From positions 7,569,001 to 7,633,000 of the forward strand of contig NC_091865.1 in NCBI RefSeq assembly GCF_019399895.1: DNA of 64,000 bases. Direction: 5' to 3'. The notes under the pieces were generated by a model. The model was not told the origin of the DNA. It saw only the letters and a program-made list of their open reading frames with translations, and made no database searches. The stretch comes from Cardiocondyla obscurior. Taxonomy: Eukaryota; Arthropoda; Insecta; Hymenoptera; Formicidae. The position numbers and the translations under genes are program-made. Below are positions 36,761 to 49,008 of the stretch, in pieces (positions within the stretch are counted from its first letter, which is position 1; every line of letters begins with the position of its first letter).

Positions 36761-39700
36761 TTATAATCGTGGTGGTATGTAATGTAATAATGTATCCACA
36801 ATATCTTTATTCCGCAACTTTTCAATTTGCATACGCATTCGCATCGCCAGTCTGTTTGAGCGCTTCAAATACATCGCTGAATGATGTACTGCGATCATAA
36901 AAGGAACTGGGCACCAAGTTTTTTTAATTACTTCACGAACTAATGATGTAATGTAACTCTCTATGAGTGACGTATCGTCCTCTTCCGGATAAAGATACTC
37001 TTTTAGCGGCAATGTCAACTTTTCCAGTGGTAATCTAAGATAACGTAATGCACCCGCGTGTTCCGACCACAGCAATTTTCGATAATGCGGATCGTGCCGC
37101 TGTGCCACTGGGACTAGCAATATCATGGCAAAATTATCGTCACCGTACGAGCTTGAACAGAAGTGCTCGCATAATGCCGTGAACAGATCAGTGAAGGAAC
37201 TCAATCCTGGTAGTTCCGCTCGGAAGTTCAACTGCGCGTGATAATTCTTAAGTAAATTCGACAGAATATTCAGTAACAGTACAGATACATCGCTGTCTAG
37301 GTAGACAGTATCGCAGAGATACACTAATATCAATCTGCTGAATCTCAAAGTGGGTGATAGCTTCTCCATGAGATCGGGCAAAACCAATGCCAAGCTCAGT
37401 ACTGTTAGAACACTATCCTTATCCTCCGATTGCAGTCTGATATCATTTTTGCATTTTGTGTATATATGAATCAACGGTAAAAACAGCCAATCTTTCGGCA
37501 TTGCAGCTTGATTCCAATCCCCGTTCGATGTGATGTATCTCTCATACAGCGACGCTGCGTCGGAGTTCAGCCCCATCTTAACTTGATTTACCGTGGACGT
37601 CAGATTTAATTTGTCTAGTTCGTTAGTGATTATTTGTAAATTCACTCTTTCATTCGATAACGCAATTTGAAGGAGCTTTCTCACATTATTTGTGGCGTCC
37701 GCGGGTAACGTCGAGATAAGTTTGATGGTAATTTTCCATACAATTTGCGCTATCTGATTACTAATTGTATCTCCAAGAAGGGACGTTGCATTTACCACCG
37801 CTGTCAATAGGTATAGTTCTGTTCTGCTATACCACGATCTTTCTAAATTCCAATCACTTGTTTCTAAGTCTCGCATGTATTTGTAAATAGACGGGTGCTC
37901 GAGTATTGCGCGAATTTCTATTACGCGAGAGTTATTGTAAAACGTATTCAATACCGCCGCCAAGAACGGTATGCATGAATTTACCGCCACGATCGGCTGC
38001 AATTCTCCATTCTCTGTAAGAACGTCCAAGTTTGGAAGACAGATTGGTTCGCGATCTGCTGCCTTGCAGTCACTCAGTAAATTTGAACTAGAACTATAAA
38101 AAAAAAAGATAAATACTATAAGTTTTCATTTTTATATATACATTTAAAATATAGCCAAAACATGTTCTTACCGGAGAGTTGAAAAAACATGTGGGTTAGA
38201 TAGCCAAGTTGTTTTAAATGCAGATGGTTCATTAGCGGCAGATAAACTTTTCGCAATTAATTTCATAACACTCCACTGAAATTTACAATATTCCATAAAG
38301 ATTTCCGATTAATAAATATATAATAAATATAATTTTAACATTTTTTAACATTATGTTTTAAAATAATAATTGCTCTTACTGTTACATTAGATACTGTCGA
38401 AAATTGTGTACTCCATTTTGCTAGTAACGTGGATATGTTCGATTTTAATATGTTTTCATGACTCGCAACGGCAATCAATGCCGCAGCGTGCTCGCACGCT
38501 AACTCAGATGTATTTTGAATATCATGATTACTTAATAGCAACTGTAATTGCGATATAAGAGTCAATTGGGCACCAGTGACACTGTCCAATCCTATTTCAT
38601 AATACAGCAGCAATCGCCAAAGCCGTAAACTCTCTATGCTGAGATTTATGTCCTTGTTCCTGCTCAAGTATTATATGTTCGTTTAATAAATAAAATGTAT
38701 GTAAAATTACATATAATAAAGTTTACCCTGTTTCGCAGCTAATGTACGTTAAGATGGCTTGAATAATTTTAAAGTTGTTTAATTTTTGTGCAACGGGTTT
38801 TTTGCCATACGTAACAAGAATGCGACACAACTTAATCGCCATAACTACAGGAATCCCGTAAACATTATTTATCACGTCCTGCATCGCTGCAAAAAATTAT
38901 TTTATTAGTCAAAATATAATTATGCAACAAATAAATCTAAAAATTATTTAAGCTTATTCGAATATAATAATAAATAATTTTAGGTTTAAATTTACCTAAT
39001 TTGTCTATAGACAGTGGTATAAAGTTTTGAATAATGGTGTCTAACAAATACGGAGTGGACGAGATATTCAATGCCGTTATGTGCGAATGTCTCGCGAGGC
39101 GGATGAGTATCTCCAAAGCACACGTTACTCCAACAGGTGGTGGATGCATCTCATTTAAAATGTATCTATAAGCAGTTACATTTAAATCAGTTTTATATAC
39201 TTAAAAAAATAATAACGGCAAGATATAAAGCTGTACCTAATTCTTAATAAAAAATCCGATCTCAGTAATGCTGCTACAGTGTCTAATTGTGCCAATTCAT
39301 GATCTTTTAGACTACTTGTATCCTTGTCTTCAAGTTGAGGTGTCAAAGTAGGTTCTGTGTATTTATCGAACCCATGTAATCTATCTAAGCACACTTCGTC
39401 CGCTTCGCTAACTAAAAAAGCTCTAAGTGCTTGTAAAGCTGCCGTAACCACGGCTACTGATGAGTCATCCAATGAAAATCTCAATAATAATAAAATATTT
39501 TTTTGACTAAGCGCGACAAGTGGTGCTGGATGTAGGGCCTTGTCGTACCAGCCCTTGCGCGTTTTCTCCATAATATTAGCTAGGGTAGTAAGAGCTGTAC
39601 ATCGTTGCTGTTGAGTGGACGATCTACTCAATTGCAGCAACTCTTGAAGGGAGTATCCCGGACGTTCAGGTTCTTCTCCGTGATGATAGAGACCTTTGTC

Positions 39701-41001
39701 TACAGTTAAGCTGTCATCTTTGTATGGTAGTAAAAGACCTAAAAAAATTAATAATAAAAATTAAATAAAATAAAAATATTAAAGAATACAAAATGAATTA
39801 ATATGTAATTTACCGTTAAAATCGAATCGTGCATTGTATTCTTCAGTCGGTGTGAGCTCATCTTTTTTCTTTTTTGGCAAATCTTCCATCCATTTCATTT
39901 TTTCTGGTTCGAGAGCATTCATATGCAACCATCCTTTCTGTTTGCCTTTCTCAAATATTTCTTTGGATGATTCTGGTATGTTCAAATTGTCATCTTCGTA
40001 ATTCATTTTTATATTAGTATTATTTGAAGGAAATTTTATCTTATTAGCAGTGCCCATTTTATCATTTTCACACTCCATTTCTGAATCAGGGTCGTTTAAT
40101 AAAAGTTTTATTTTCTTATCACTAATTGCCTCTGTATCCATTGATGTAATATTGCTTGAAATTGAAATACTACATTGTTCATTATCTTGTTCAATTGATC
40201 TTTTCCCAATTTTCTTTTTATTCTTTAAAAATTGTATTAATTTCGGATCAAGAGTTTCTTCAAGTTTTTGCTTTTCTTCTAATATCTCTGTTTCACTCAT
40301 ATGTGCCAGTTTTTCTAAATTTTCCTTATGAATTTCAACAATTAGTTGATCCTCCATCTTTGTCATTTTCTTATCATTACAAAAGGAAGATTTATTTCTT
40401 TCATTTGTCATTAAATTATCTCCTATAGATTTTTGTTTCGAAACTTTCTGCCAGAATAAACTCTGCTTACCCTCATTCTTCTAAAAAAAAAAAAAAAACA
40501 TATTAGTATAAAAAAAAAAAAAAAACTTATTTCATTCTAACATACTTCTTGTGTAAGTGACACATCATCAGATCCAAAAACTTTGGGGAATCCTAATTTG
40601 ACTGCTCTGGGATCATAGTTATTAAATTCATAGCTTTTGATGTCAAATTTTCTTTCCATGATATTGCCAAGTATTATATTTGATGATGCAATGGGTATAT
40701 TCTGTACCATGTCCTCCAACTTTCCTTCTGTCGTTTTTCGAATATTGTCCTTGATAGCTGGATTAATTATCTCTCCACTACCTTGTGAGGTGGAAACTAC
40801 ATCTTGCTCAGCTTTAGCTTGCCTCAATCTCGAAAACTGTGATTTTGCCCTGTTTGTACCTTGTTCTTTGGTGAAGTTCTTTTGACTTATTACTTTCGCA
40901 GACGGTTGTTGCTGGGCTTTTAGGAACTCCTCTTGTTGGCGCAAAATTTCTTCCTCGTCATCATTTACTTTAGGTCTTTTTAACACAGCTTTATTATCCA
41001 T
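36761..41001 (-). CDS. RPAP1: RNA polymerase II-associated protein 1
   Basis: RPAP1 acts in cytoplasmic assembly and nuclear import of RNA polymerase II. Eight exons on the minus strand join in phase: 40546-41001, 39814-40480, 39237-39738, 38996-39165, 38727-38886, 38380-38659, 38172-38275 and 36761-38093. They give 1223 residues (human about 1390). The N-terminal domain shows KLGFPKVFGSDD (about residues 136-147) after a charged Gln/Lys stretch. LDPKLIQFLK follows, and then the RPAP1 C-domain box TPTEEYNARFDFNG (about 361-374) running into LYHHGEEPERPGYSLQELL. The remainder is a long alpha-helical repeat-like region with no other recognisable domain. Exon 2 follows a poly-T acceptor tract in which A/T runs are prominent (about 40482-40526). 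The upstream flank has clustered ATCGAT sites. Confidence 0.95.
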
Positions 41002-41331
41002 CTTTCAGGTTATATTAACTTCTACGTTATTTTTAATATTTTATATATTTTATATTGTAACAAAGAAGGACCTGTAAAATAAAACTTTATTATTACAATT
41101 TACAAGTAATATCGTAGTATAACTGTGACAATTTGAAAAAGAGAGAGAATATTATTAAAATTGTAAATGTCAAAATTACGTTTAAATTAAAGACGTAAAT
41201 AATATTTAAACCTATTAACAAAAGAAAATGCAAAACTTACGGAATTTTTAAAAAATTAATAGATGTATTATATTTAAAAGTTTATGACAACGTCAAGTAA
41301 CAAATGTATGTATTACTAATAAATAGTGCAC

Positions 41332-41504
41332 ATCGATCTTTCTAACCCTCTCAATGTACTTGCAGCGACGGAAGCGCCAGGAGCGTTTGGTAGACGGATA
41401 TTTTCCGAATTATCAAAATCGATGGTGCTATATATATGTTCTTTATGAGATATATCATGTCATCGATGTCATCCATGGATTTGTTTAGAACTACCAAAAT
41501 CGAT
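41332..41504. promoter_or_regulatory. Cluster of four ATCGAT sites upstream of RPAP1
   Basis: ATCGAT occurs at 41332-41337, 41418-41423, 41462-41467 and 41499-41504. Two lie in the shared context CAAAATCGATG and three are followed by G. They sit 330-500 bp upstream of the RPAP1 start codon. ATCGAT is the core of the Drosophila DRE (TATCGATA), typical of housekeeping promoters. The flanking bases here do not match the full octamer. Confidence 0.4.
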
Positions 41505-44500
41505 GTCACTAAATTAGATTAATAACGACAAAATAGAATAAAAATTAAATTAAATAAAGCAAAATAAAAATAGAAATTATTATTTGTACTTAATTTAAAT
41601 ATAATTGCGAATATAAATTTGTAATAATTTAAACTGAGTTATATTTTATATATCAAAGTCTAACTTTAAGATTCTTATTTCAGGTATTTTTATAAATAAA
41701 TTTGCTCATGTAGGTATTGTTTTTATTGGTTTAGGCTGGGAAAAATTAACTTTGTCGATTTAGCTTACAAATTATTTATTTTCTAGGCACAACGCTGGAG
41801 AACACGACGCGCGCCGATCATTATAGGAATCTCGGTACAGCGGATTAGAAAAAATAATGTAAAATATAAATCATTCAATGATTATTCAGAGGTATATTAC
41901 TGAGTTCTCGACTATTATAGTGAAAATAAATATAGTCCTTTGATCTTTTTTGTCTTTTTTACGTAATATAACTCGTGTATGTATATAATGTTTTTAATTT
42001 TGCATGAATAATGTATATAACTTATAAAATAACAATTTCACGTCGGCGCTTCGAAGTTGTATGAACTAAGAGACAATTTTGCGAAGATTTATTCTCGCAA
42101 AACAGAATATAAGATGAACAAATTTCCTTCCGAAAAAATTCTCTTCAGAAACACTAAATAAACCCTCCGACCGAACGTTCCTTTTACTTGGAAAAATACG
42201 ATCTCGTATATATACACATATATCAGATTTATTGTGATTGTGTTCTCGTTCTCGCTCTTACAATTATGTACATCTTACTACGCACTCACGTATTCGAAGC
42301 AAAGCTGTAATCTCCTCATTTTTCGCGACGGAAATATTGTTAGAGAAAAAGCCAAAGAGTCTATAATACGATAATTTCAGTCATTGTACCTCTAGATGAA
42401 ATATAATTGTATAACGTAGGTACTGAACAGTGAGATATCGTTTTTTTTAGAATACGTGACAAAACTTTACTCTTTAGGTTTAGTTTATTGTAATAATCTT
42501 AAATAATTAAAGCCAAAAATACACGAAGATACCCGACAGTTTTTAAGTCTCGTTTTTCTTTTTATACCAATTAATAAATTGAGATTCGCTTGAGATAGTC
42601 TACAGAACGTATTACTTTTTTTTTTCTTTTCGAATAAAACGATCGATAAGATAGCACTTATTTACAGTCACATGTATTTACACTAATTACAAACATCGTA
42701 ACGCATAGTAATTTGCTTTAGAGAAAAACAAAGGAAAATTACGTTATCTGCGTGACGACTTCTGATGGAGCTCATTCGCAGTCTCGTACTTGTTTCATGA
42801 AAATGCTCAGTCAAGAGGAACAAGCTCAATAATCGTCGGCATTATGTTACTTTGGCGCGATGTGAGTTTTCGTCGAATTAGATTCCACGAAAGAGAAAGG
42901 GAAGAGAAAAACGACAAGCGTTTCTCGTTCCGCACGCGAGATTTCTGTTCTGCCTCTCGTCGCAGTATTTTTTTTCCTTAAGGAAATAGATATAAAAATC
43001 TCGCACTACAATTATGTATAAATCGACTTCTACGGCTTGCGTATCAATTATACAATTGAGTCAGCGTTTTTTAGCTTGTCTCCATGGTCACTCAGGCAGC
43101 TTCTTGTAAACATACACGCACATTTTTGTCACATAAACGCATGCACGCGAGGAGACAGAAAGAGACAATTATATATATAAGGCACAGAATACACATTATT
43201 ATATTAGATATATTTATTACAATTATATTATTTCGAAATGCAAATGTGTCCTGAAAGAATTATGTGAAACCTGTCTGTTCCTAAGACAATTGCAAGAGTA
43301 AGAAGTTGAATTAAATAATGTATATTCTAAAGTGTAATTTGAAATAAGATATAATTGTAATAGATATTCACATACATACATATACGAGTGATAAATATAT
43401 ACACACACGCGGTTGCACAGCCCCGATAAATTAAGAAAGTAGGCGAGGAGGTAAAAGGAACTTATACGATGTAAGTCGAGCTCCATAATTTACAGAAAAT
43501 GTTATTGGCGTATAGACTGAATGCGTTACATCTTTATAGTGTATATATTTATACACATATTAATTTTCTGAGAGTATTAATTAACTTTTCAATATAACCT
43601 TCCGTTTTAAATAAAAGCTAGATCAATATAAACAAAAAAAAAAATATATATATATATATCTTCTCTTTTCTCGAATAATAAATTAACTTCCATGAAAATT
43701 TGATTAATATTTTTGCATATAAATTATACCACGAATTATATTTTCTCTTAAAAAGTTAATTAATATTCTTAACAATCATTATTTATTATATATACGAAAA
43801 AATTAATATTCAGTTTCAAGAATGCCTGTTACAGTGGACGAAGCACGATTACAGGAATATTAATTACTTTGTGCCCTAATATTATCACAAAAAAATGAGT
43901 CAGCATCTTGTTCCGATTAGAATCACTCTAACTAATCATTGTCAACATATTAACATACTGACTCGACTATTCTTATTCAAGTCTCAATAATTACGAAAGA
44001 ACGTATGTACATTCGCTGGTCATATTACTCGGAGTGACAATAGAAAAGTATATGATTTATGGGTTTGCATTCAAGCATTCAGTATATATATATATATACT
44101 GAATTGTTCACAATCCGATCCGATCGCATTGCGCTATTCTGTTTCCGCCGTTTACGAAAACACGATTATCTGTCACGATCGAAATGAGATACTCAAACGG
44201 AGTCCGAAAGTATGACGTTATGCCAACGCAAAGACAAATAATTGATGAGTCATCGATCGGAGCGACTCTTGTTGGAAGGAGTCCTAAAACATTTATATCA
44301 AATATCCCTCACTCTTGGACAATGATTTTTTTTTTCCTTTATTCATGAATAATTTTGCTTGCTAAGTTCGTGTTTCGATGTTCTATAGTAATTGCCGGTG
44401 AAGTAGTTCGGATTGCGAACTTTTAATGCGTTGGCTTATTTAAATGCAATTATATTTAACTTAACCCAAGTCCATCATTCAATGTAGACTAGCATATTAT

Positions 44501-45419
44501 TCAAAATATAACATGACTTAAATTGTTATATATATAAAAAAAAAAATCTTTTATTTAAGATACTTAGATCTTATTTAAATATATAGTTTAAATATTTATA
44601 TAAAAAAAAATTGAATAATAGCTTTCACTTGCAAAAATTTATCTGTAACTAAATAACTGAATCATAATGATGATTACAATTTAGAAGGAAGTCGTGTCGG
44701 AACTGGCCACATTCATTCGTAAATTTTCACCGAAAGTGTAATGATTTTGTAGACATATTGATATATATCAGGCACCGTTTCGTTATGTACAAACGTACTT
44801 GCTAGCGAGGGATTTATCCAAGTGAAAAATACATGATACGACTCCTTTACGCATTAGACATTTTTTTTATGAAAGCTAAAGAATTACCACTGAGAGAATA
44901 TTTGAGCGTCGCGACGTACATTACTTCTTTCGTGCCAATCTTTATTTCTTTACGTTGCCTCGACATTTCCGTAAGACACTAGAACCGATGCTGTTAACAA
45001 TAAGAGTGATGGCAACGATGATCGATGAACTGGCATGCTTATCAAACGCAAGCACGTCGCGTGAAACAATGTTACCTTAAACTCACCGAATACTTACGCG
45101 ATAATTCGTTTTTTTTTGGTTTTTTTTTTGTTCGGCACCGTTGAGTTGGCATAATTCGAGAAAAGGAAATTATTCTTTATAAATCGCAGAGAATTTTTTT
45201 CGAATTCCACTCGCGAGAGGATTGCACGGAGCGCACGTGAACACGATCACGAGTCCCCAGAGCAAATTTTAGCATTAACTTACTTTGAATCCGAGTGGTT
45301 TGTTGCTGCAGGATAAAACTCGATGACGAGGACAACGACGAGGAAGATTGCGGATAATTCCATCGTGATACAGATGAGCATCTGTAAAGCACGCGTCGTC
45401 GTGCCCGTGACTCCACGGG
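41505..45419. other. Non-coding stretch: B4GAT1-like 3' UTR and RPAP1 upstream flank
   Basis: No coding sequence is supported. The part next to 45419 is expected to be the long 3' UTR of the minus-strand B4GAT1-like gene. It includes a (TA)n patch near 43646-43659 and the perfect 28-bp palindrome at 44077-44104. The ORFs at 42790-42981 and 43223-43486 look spurious. Confidence 0.5.
44077..44104. repeat. Perfect 28-bp palindrome with (TA)n core
   Basis: ATTCAGTATATATA is followed directly by its own reverse complement, TATATATACTGAAT. The alternating TA core could extrude a cruciform or hairpin. Confidence 0.9.
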
Positions 45420-48400
45420 CTACACAGCGCAACCTTTCCTCGTGCCATACAGCACCTTCAGTTCCGGCATAATAATCTTTTTGATAAGTGCATTCGTTTT
45501 AGCAGTAAGCATGTCGCGATGCGGATCCTTTTTGAAGATTTTAATACCAGGACGATGCACCAAAAAGGCATTGTCCAGAATGAGAAAGTCATAATCAAGA
45601 ACGCACAATGCATATCCCTGCAAACATTCGAAAATTACACAAATGCTATACGTTATATTTACAATCTATTAATATTTTCAGATTTTTATAATTTTATTTT
45701 GGATATTTTATGTAAAGATATAAGGTTTATTACCTGCGTCATTTTATCGCTTTTTCCCTCCCAGCTGAGTCTTTCGTCGTAAAAAGGATCGTTATTGGTC
45801 CCGATGAAAATCGGCTCCCAGTGTACGAAACTGCCAGTTCTCTTGCCGACGTGAAACACGTGCAAGTCCTCAGTTTCCGGTGTCTCTTGCCACTCTTTGC
45901 TTTTCGGCACATTATGACAGCCAGAGCATAGTTTCTTATGAAACGGTATGGCGGTGCCCGTTTTCAGCATATGTATCTGTAAATTTATATAAGTCTTTAA
46001 AGCGGAACTTTGCAACAAGTTGCCCGGTAGGTAGATAAACAAATCTATTTGTGTGTTTTGTATACTCAAAGAGATTCATTTCGATTACGACCACTTTGCG
46101 AGAATGAAAATGACCTGCCAGGCGTATCAGATTTGTATGTGATGTCCGAACATCCGATATATAATTCGCTTATTTAGAAAAAAAAAAAAAAAGAAATAAA
46201 TAAATAAATAAATAAATAATTAAAAAAAATAAAAAAAAATAAAAAATGCTACGCAGATGACCTGCACGCGTGTCGTGATTACAATCGCTCTCTGTTATGT
46301 CGCTTTGAATATGAACGCGACAAAGATGCATTGTGCTGTGCCGGGCGGTATACACGTACGGCAGCTGGACAATAGTGACGTTAATTCTACATATCAAGGT
46401 CCACGGTCAAAGGAAGCTCCATTGATTCGACTCGACCCTCGCGTTTGTGCTATTAATGACATGACACAATCGGGTACACCGTCGACCTCGTCGCGCTCTC
46501 TTTCGCGTCTGGTTAATTACCCCGACGTATCTCGATTGCATACGGGTCAGCGAACGATCACAAACGTACCAGGTGCGTCTTATTGTTAGGTGGCTGGCTT
46601 TTTTCGTCCACTTCGAAAATGGACAGCACGAAAACCTTAGGATTGGGCTTGTACAGAGCCGGTTGATCCCGCTTGCGGATCATCTCGAGGAACTTGACAG
46701 GCAGATTCGGACTGGGATACAGCTCGATGTCGCTGGGGAACACGTAGAAGGTGGGCGCGGACTCGCGCGCTACGTTACGTCCTACATTCACCGGGTACAG
46801 CAGCTTCTTCTCGTTTTTGTACATCTTTGCGAAGCTGACGTTCACCCATGGCGCTCCGAGCGAACAGTTGTACGTGTCGGAAGCGATCTTCTCCGACGGC
46901 GGTATCTAAAACAGAATCGCAAATCGAGTATTACGGAGATTAAAAGGAAACTTTAAGTTTAAGCACGACAGTTTCGTAAAATTACAAACGCAGTAGTTGT
47001 TTCAAAAGTTTTTTACATCTCTTCGCACTCACGTATTCTTCTTACAAATTTTTATATCGTCAATTGTCATTAGATTGTAAAATGCGCTGGAGAAAATGCA
47101 TTTTATTAGCATCTTTGAGGAAAGGAATGCTAGAGAACAACGGGATATTCATACATGCGCAGCCAAGTGGTTTCCGATTGCAATCGCGATTACGTTAAAG
47201 ACTCGTTTGCGAAATGCGGGCCACGCGAGCTTCGTTTTACGCGAACAAAACCGCACGCGGAAACCGTGGGGGTCTGTTTTACGATATCTAGATACGTATA
47301 TCCGCCAGATCCGACGTTCTCGTTACAACACAAATAGACAGCAATAACGGCAACAAACAATTCCAGTTTGTGGAACGAGCTAAATACCCTTCACAGACGA
47401 ATTGCATATGCATAAGGATTTCGTGCACGCACTACGCTTGAGAAACAAATTATCGTGAAGGAATGTTTAACGTCAAACCTTCAATTAATTAATTGTAATT
47501 CTTGGTATTAGCAAAACGGGATAATTTACGTGATTCTTTTAAGATTAATACATAAAGTTCAATAAAAGTTCAATAAGGTTAATAGCAATATCATACTGGC
47601 ACACTTGATACTTGCAAGATTTAGAAACGTCTAAAAAGGATCCTCAAGAGGATCATAGACACGTGGTGCATTTAGTAACAGGCTGAAGTGATTAACAGGG
47701 ATGAGTGCTCATTCGTTATATCGAGTTAGAACATTCGCCGGACGTTCGCTTTTCATGTCTGGAACTTGAAGGAAACTCAGGCACAACACGCTGGTGGTAC
47801 TTGAGAAATGATTTTGAAACGTCTATTTACCATTTTTGGCACGTGTTTGCTGCTGAAGAAGACGTGAAAGGTCACTAGTTGCGAGACCAGAGGACTGCCA
47901 CAGTTCCTCGAGTATCTGATGGCGTCGAGGGTCGCCGGGAAGTCGGTGCCGGGTGCATGCATGGCGATCGATATCGGCGCTCGCCAGCGTTCCAGCAGTG
48001 GCTCCAGATTGTCGAGGAACGTGTAGTCGGCGTGCGTGGTGTACGTCACGCTTTCCCAGCATCTCACCGCCATGCTCATCGGCACGTAATTATACAGCAC
48101 CCAGTAGTCACCGCGCTGCGCCCGTCTCGGTTCGGTTGACTTCTCGTTGCAAGGCACGGCATCCTTCAGGCTCATCGGTTTGCGCGTAACAGTCGTCGTG
48201 CTATTCCTCAACTAGGCGAGAACAAGAAAAAGAGAGAGAGTCAGTTTAATTGCCGTTCAAAGGGGAAATTTACATGGAAAGCGGCGGAAATACCGCAAAT
48301 AGCGCGGTGGCGAGCGCCTACAAGCCTGAATTCCTCAACGATAATCCCGGCGCACATCTCGACGTCCGGCTGTTTCGAGTTTAAATGCGAAATAACAATA

Positions 48401-49008
48401 TTTCATTAACATTGCATAATCAATCATGATCTTTATCTGTTATCATTAAGGTAAATTAATTACGATGTGTACATCTTGATATCTATTAATTCCTGAATAG
48501 ATATTTATTTTTATTATCGCAAGACTCGTCAGATAGAACGAGCCGCGCGCGCAATGATTAATCTAAATCAGAAGCTCCTCCAGGCTCGAAAGGATTACAG
48601 GGATCAGAGGGAAGGAGAGAAAAAGAAAACAGGAGTGAATACCGTCTGATTACGAGGATGCTCTTGCGGCTTGTCGAGGGCCTCGTCCTTGGCACCGTTG
48701 GGAGGCGTCGTGGTGACGAGACTGGTCTTGATGGAACGGCCAGCGCTAACGACCGCGGCCGACGACGAGGAAGACGACGCGGCGGCGGAGGCTGCGGCGC
48801 CTTTCTGGGTGCCATTGACCAGGTCGTTTAAGGTGCCGCCGTAGGTGTCTGATTGAAGCGGCGCCGCCGCCGCCCAGTTGGTCGGCGGTTCCTCTATCCA
48901 CGGTCCGGACGAGCCGATGTGGGCACACACGTACAGCAGCACGCACACGTTCAGCACCACTGACAGGCGCAGCGCCCAGTTTCTGCGAGCGATGGCTGCG
49001 ATGCTCAT
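45420..49008 (-). CDS. B4GAT1: Beta-1,4-glucuronyltransferase 1-like glycosyltransferase (GT49 family)
   Basis: A Golgi type II membrane glycosyltransferase. The vertebrate member adds glucuronic acid in alpha-dystroglycan matriglycan priming; insect members are often labelled beta-1,3-N-acetylglucosaminyltransferase-like. Five exons, 48643-49008, 47831-48211, 46570-46905, 45734-45976 and 45420-45617, join in phase 0 throughout, giving 507 residues. A short cytosolic tail precedes a transmembrane anchor at about 12-31 (WALRLSVVLNVCVLLYVCAHI), then an Ala/Ser-rich stem with NGT and NQT sequons. The catalytic region shows FYVFPSDIELYPSP (D308-I-E310 at the usual DxD site). It continues with HWEPIFIGTNNDPFYDERLSWEGKSDKMTQGYALCVLDYDF in two exons and FLVHRPGIK, matching the PFYVG...FDERF...FLVH pattern of the family. 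Insects have several paralogs, so the exact ortholog is uncertain. An (AAAT)n repeat lies in intron 3. Confidence 0.9.
46194..46219. repeat. (AAAT)n microsatellite in B4GAT1-like intron 3
   Basis: About six tandem AAAT units follow an A-run and precede more A-rich sequence. They sit in the intron between the exons at 45734-45976 and 46570-46905. Confidence 0.9.

Noticed and set aside
47879..48189. Plus-strand ORFs antisense to B4GAT1-like exon 2
   Set aside because: They are shadows of the real minus-strand coding exon.
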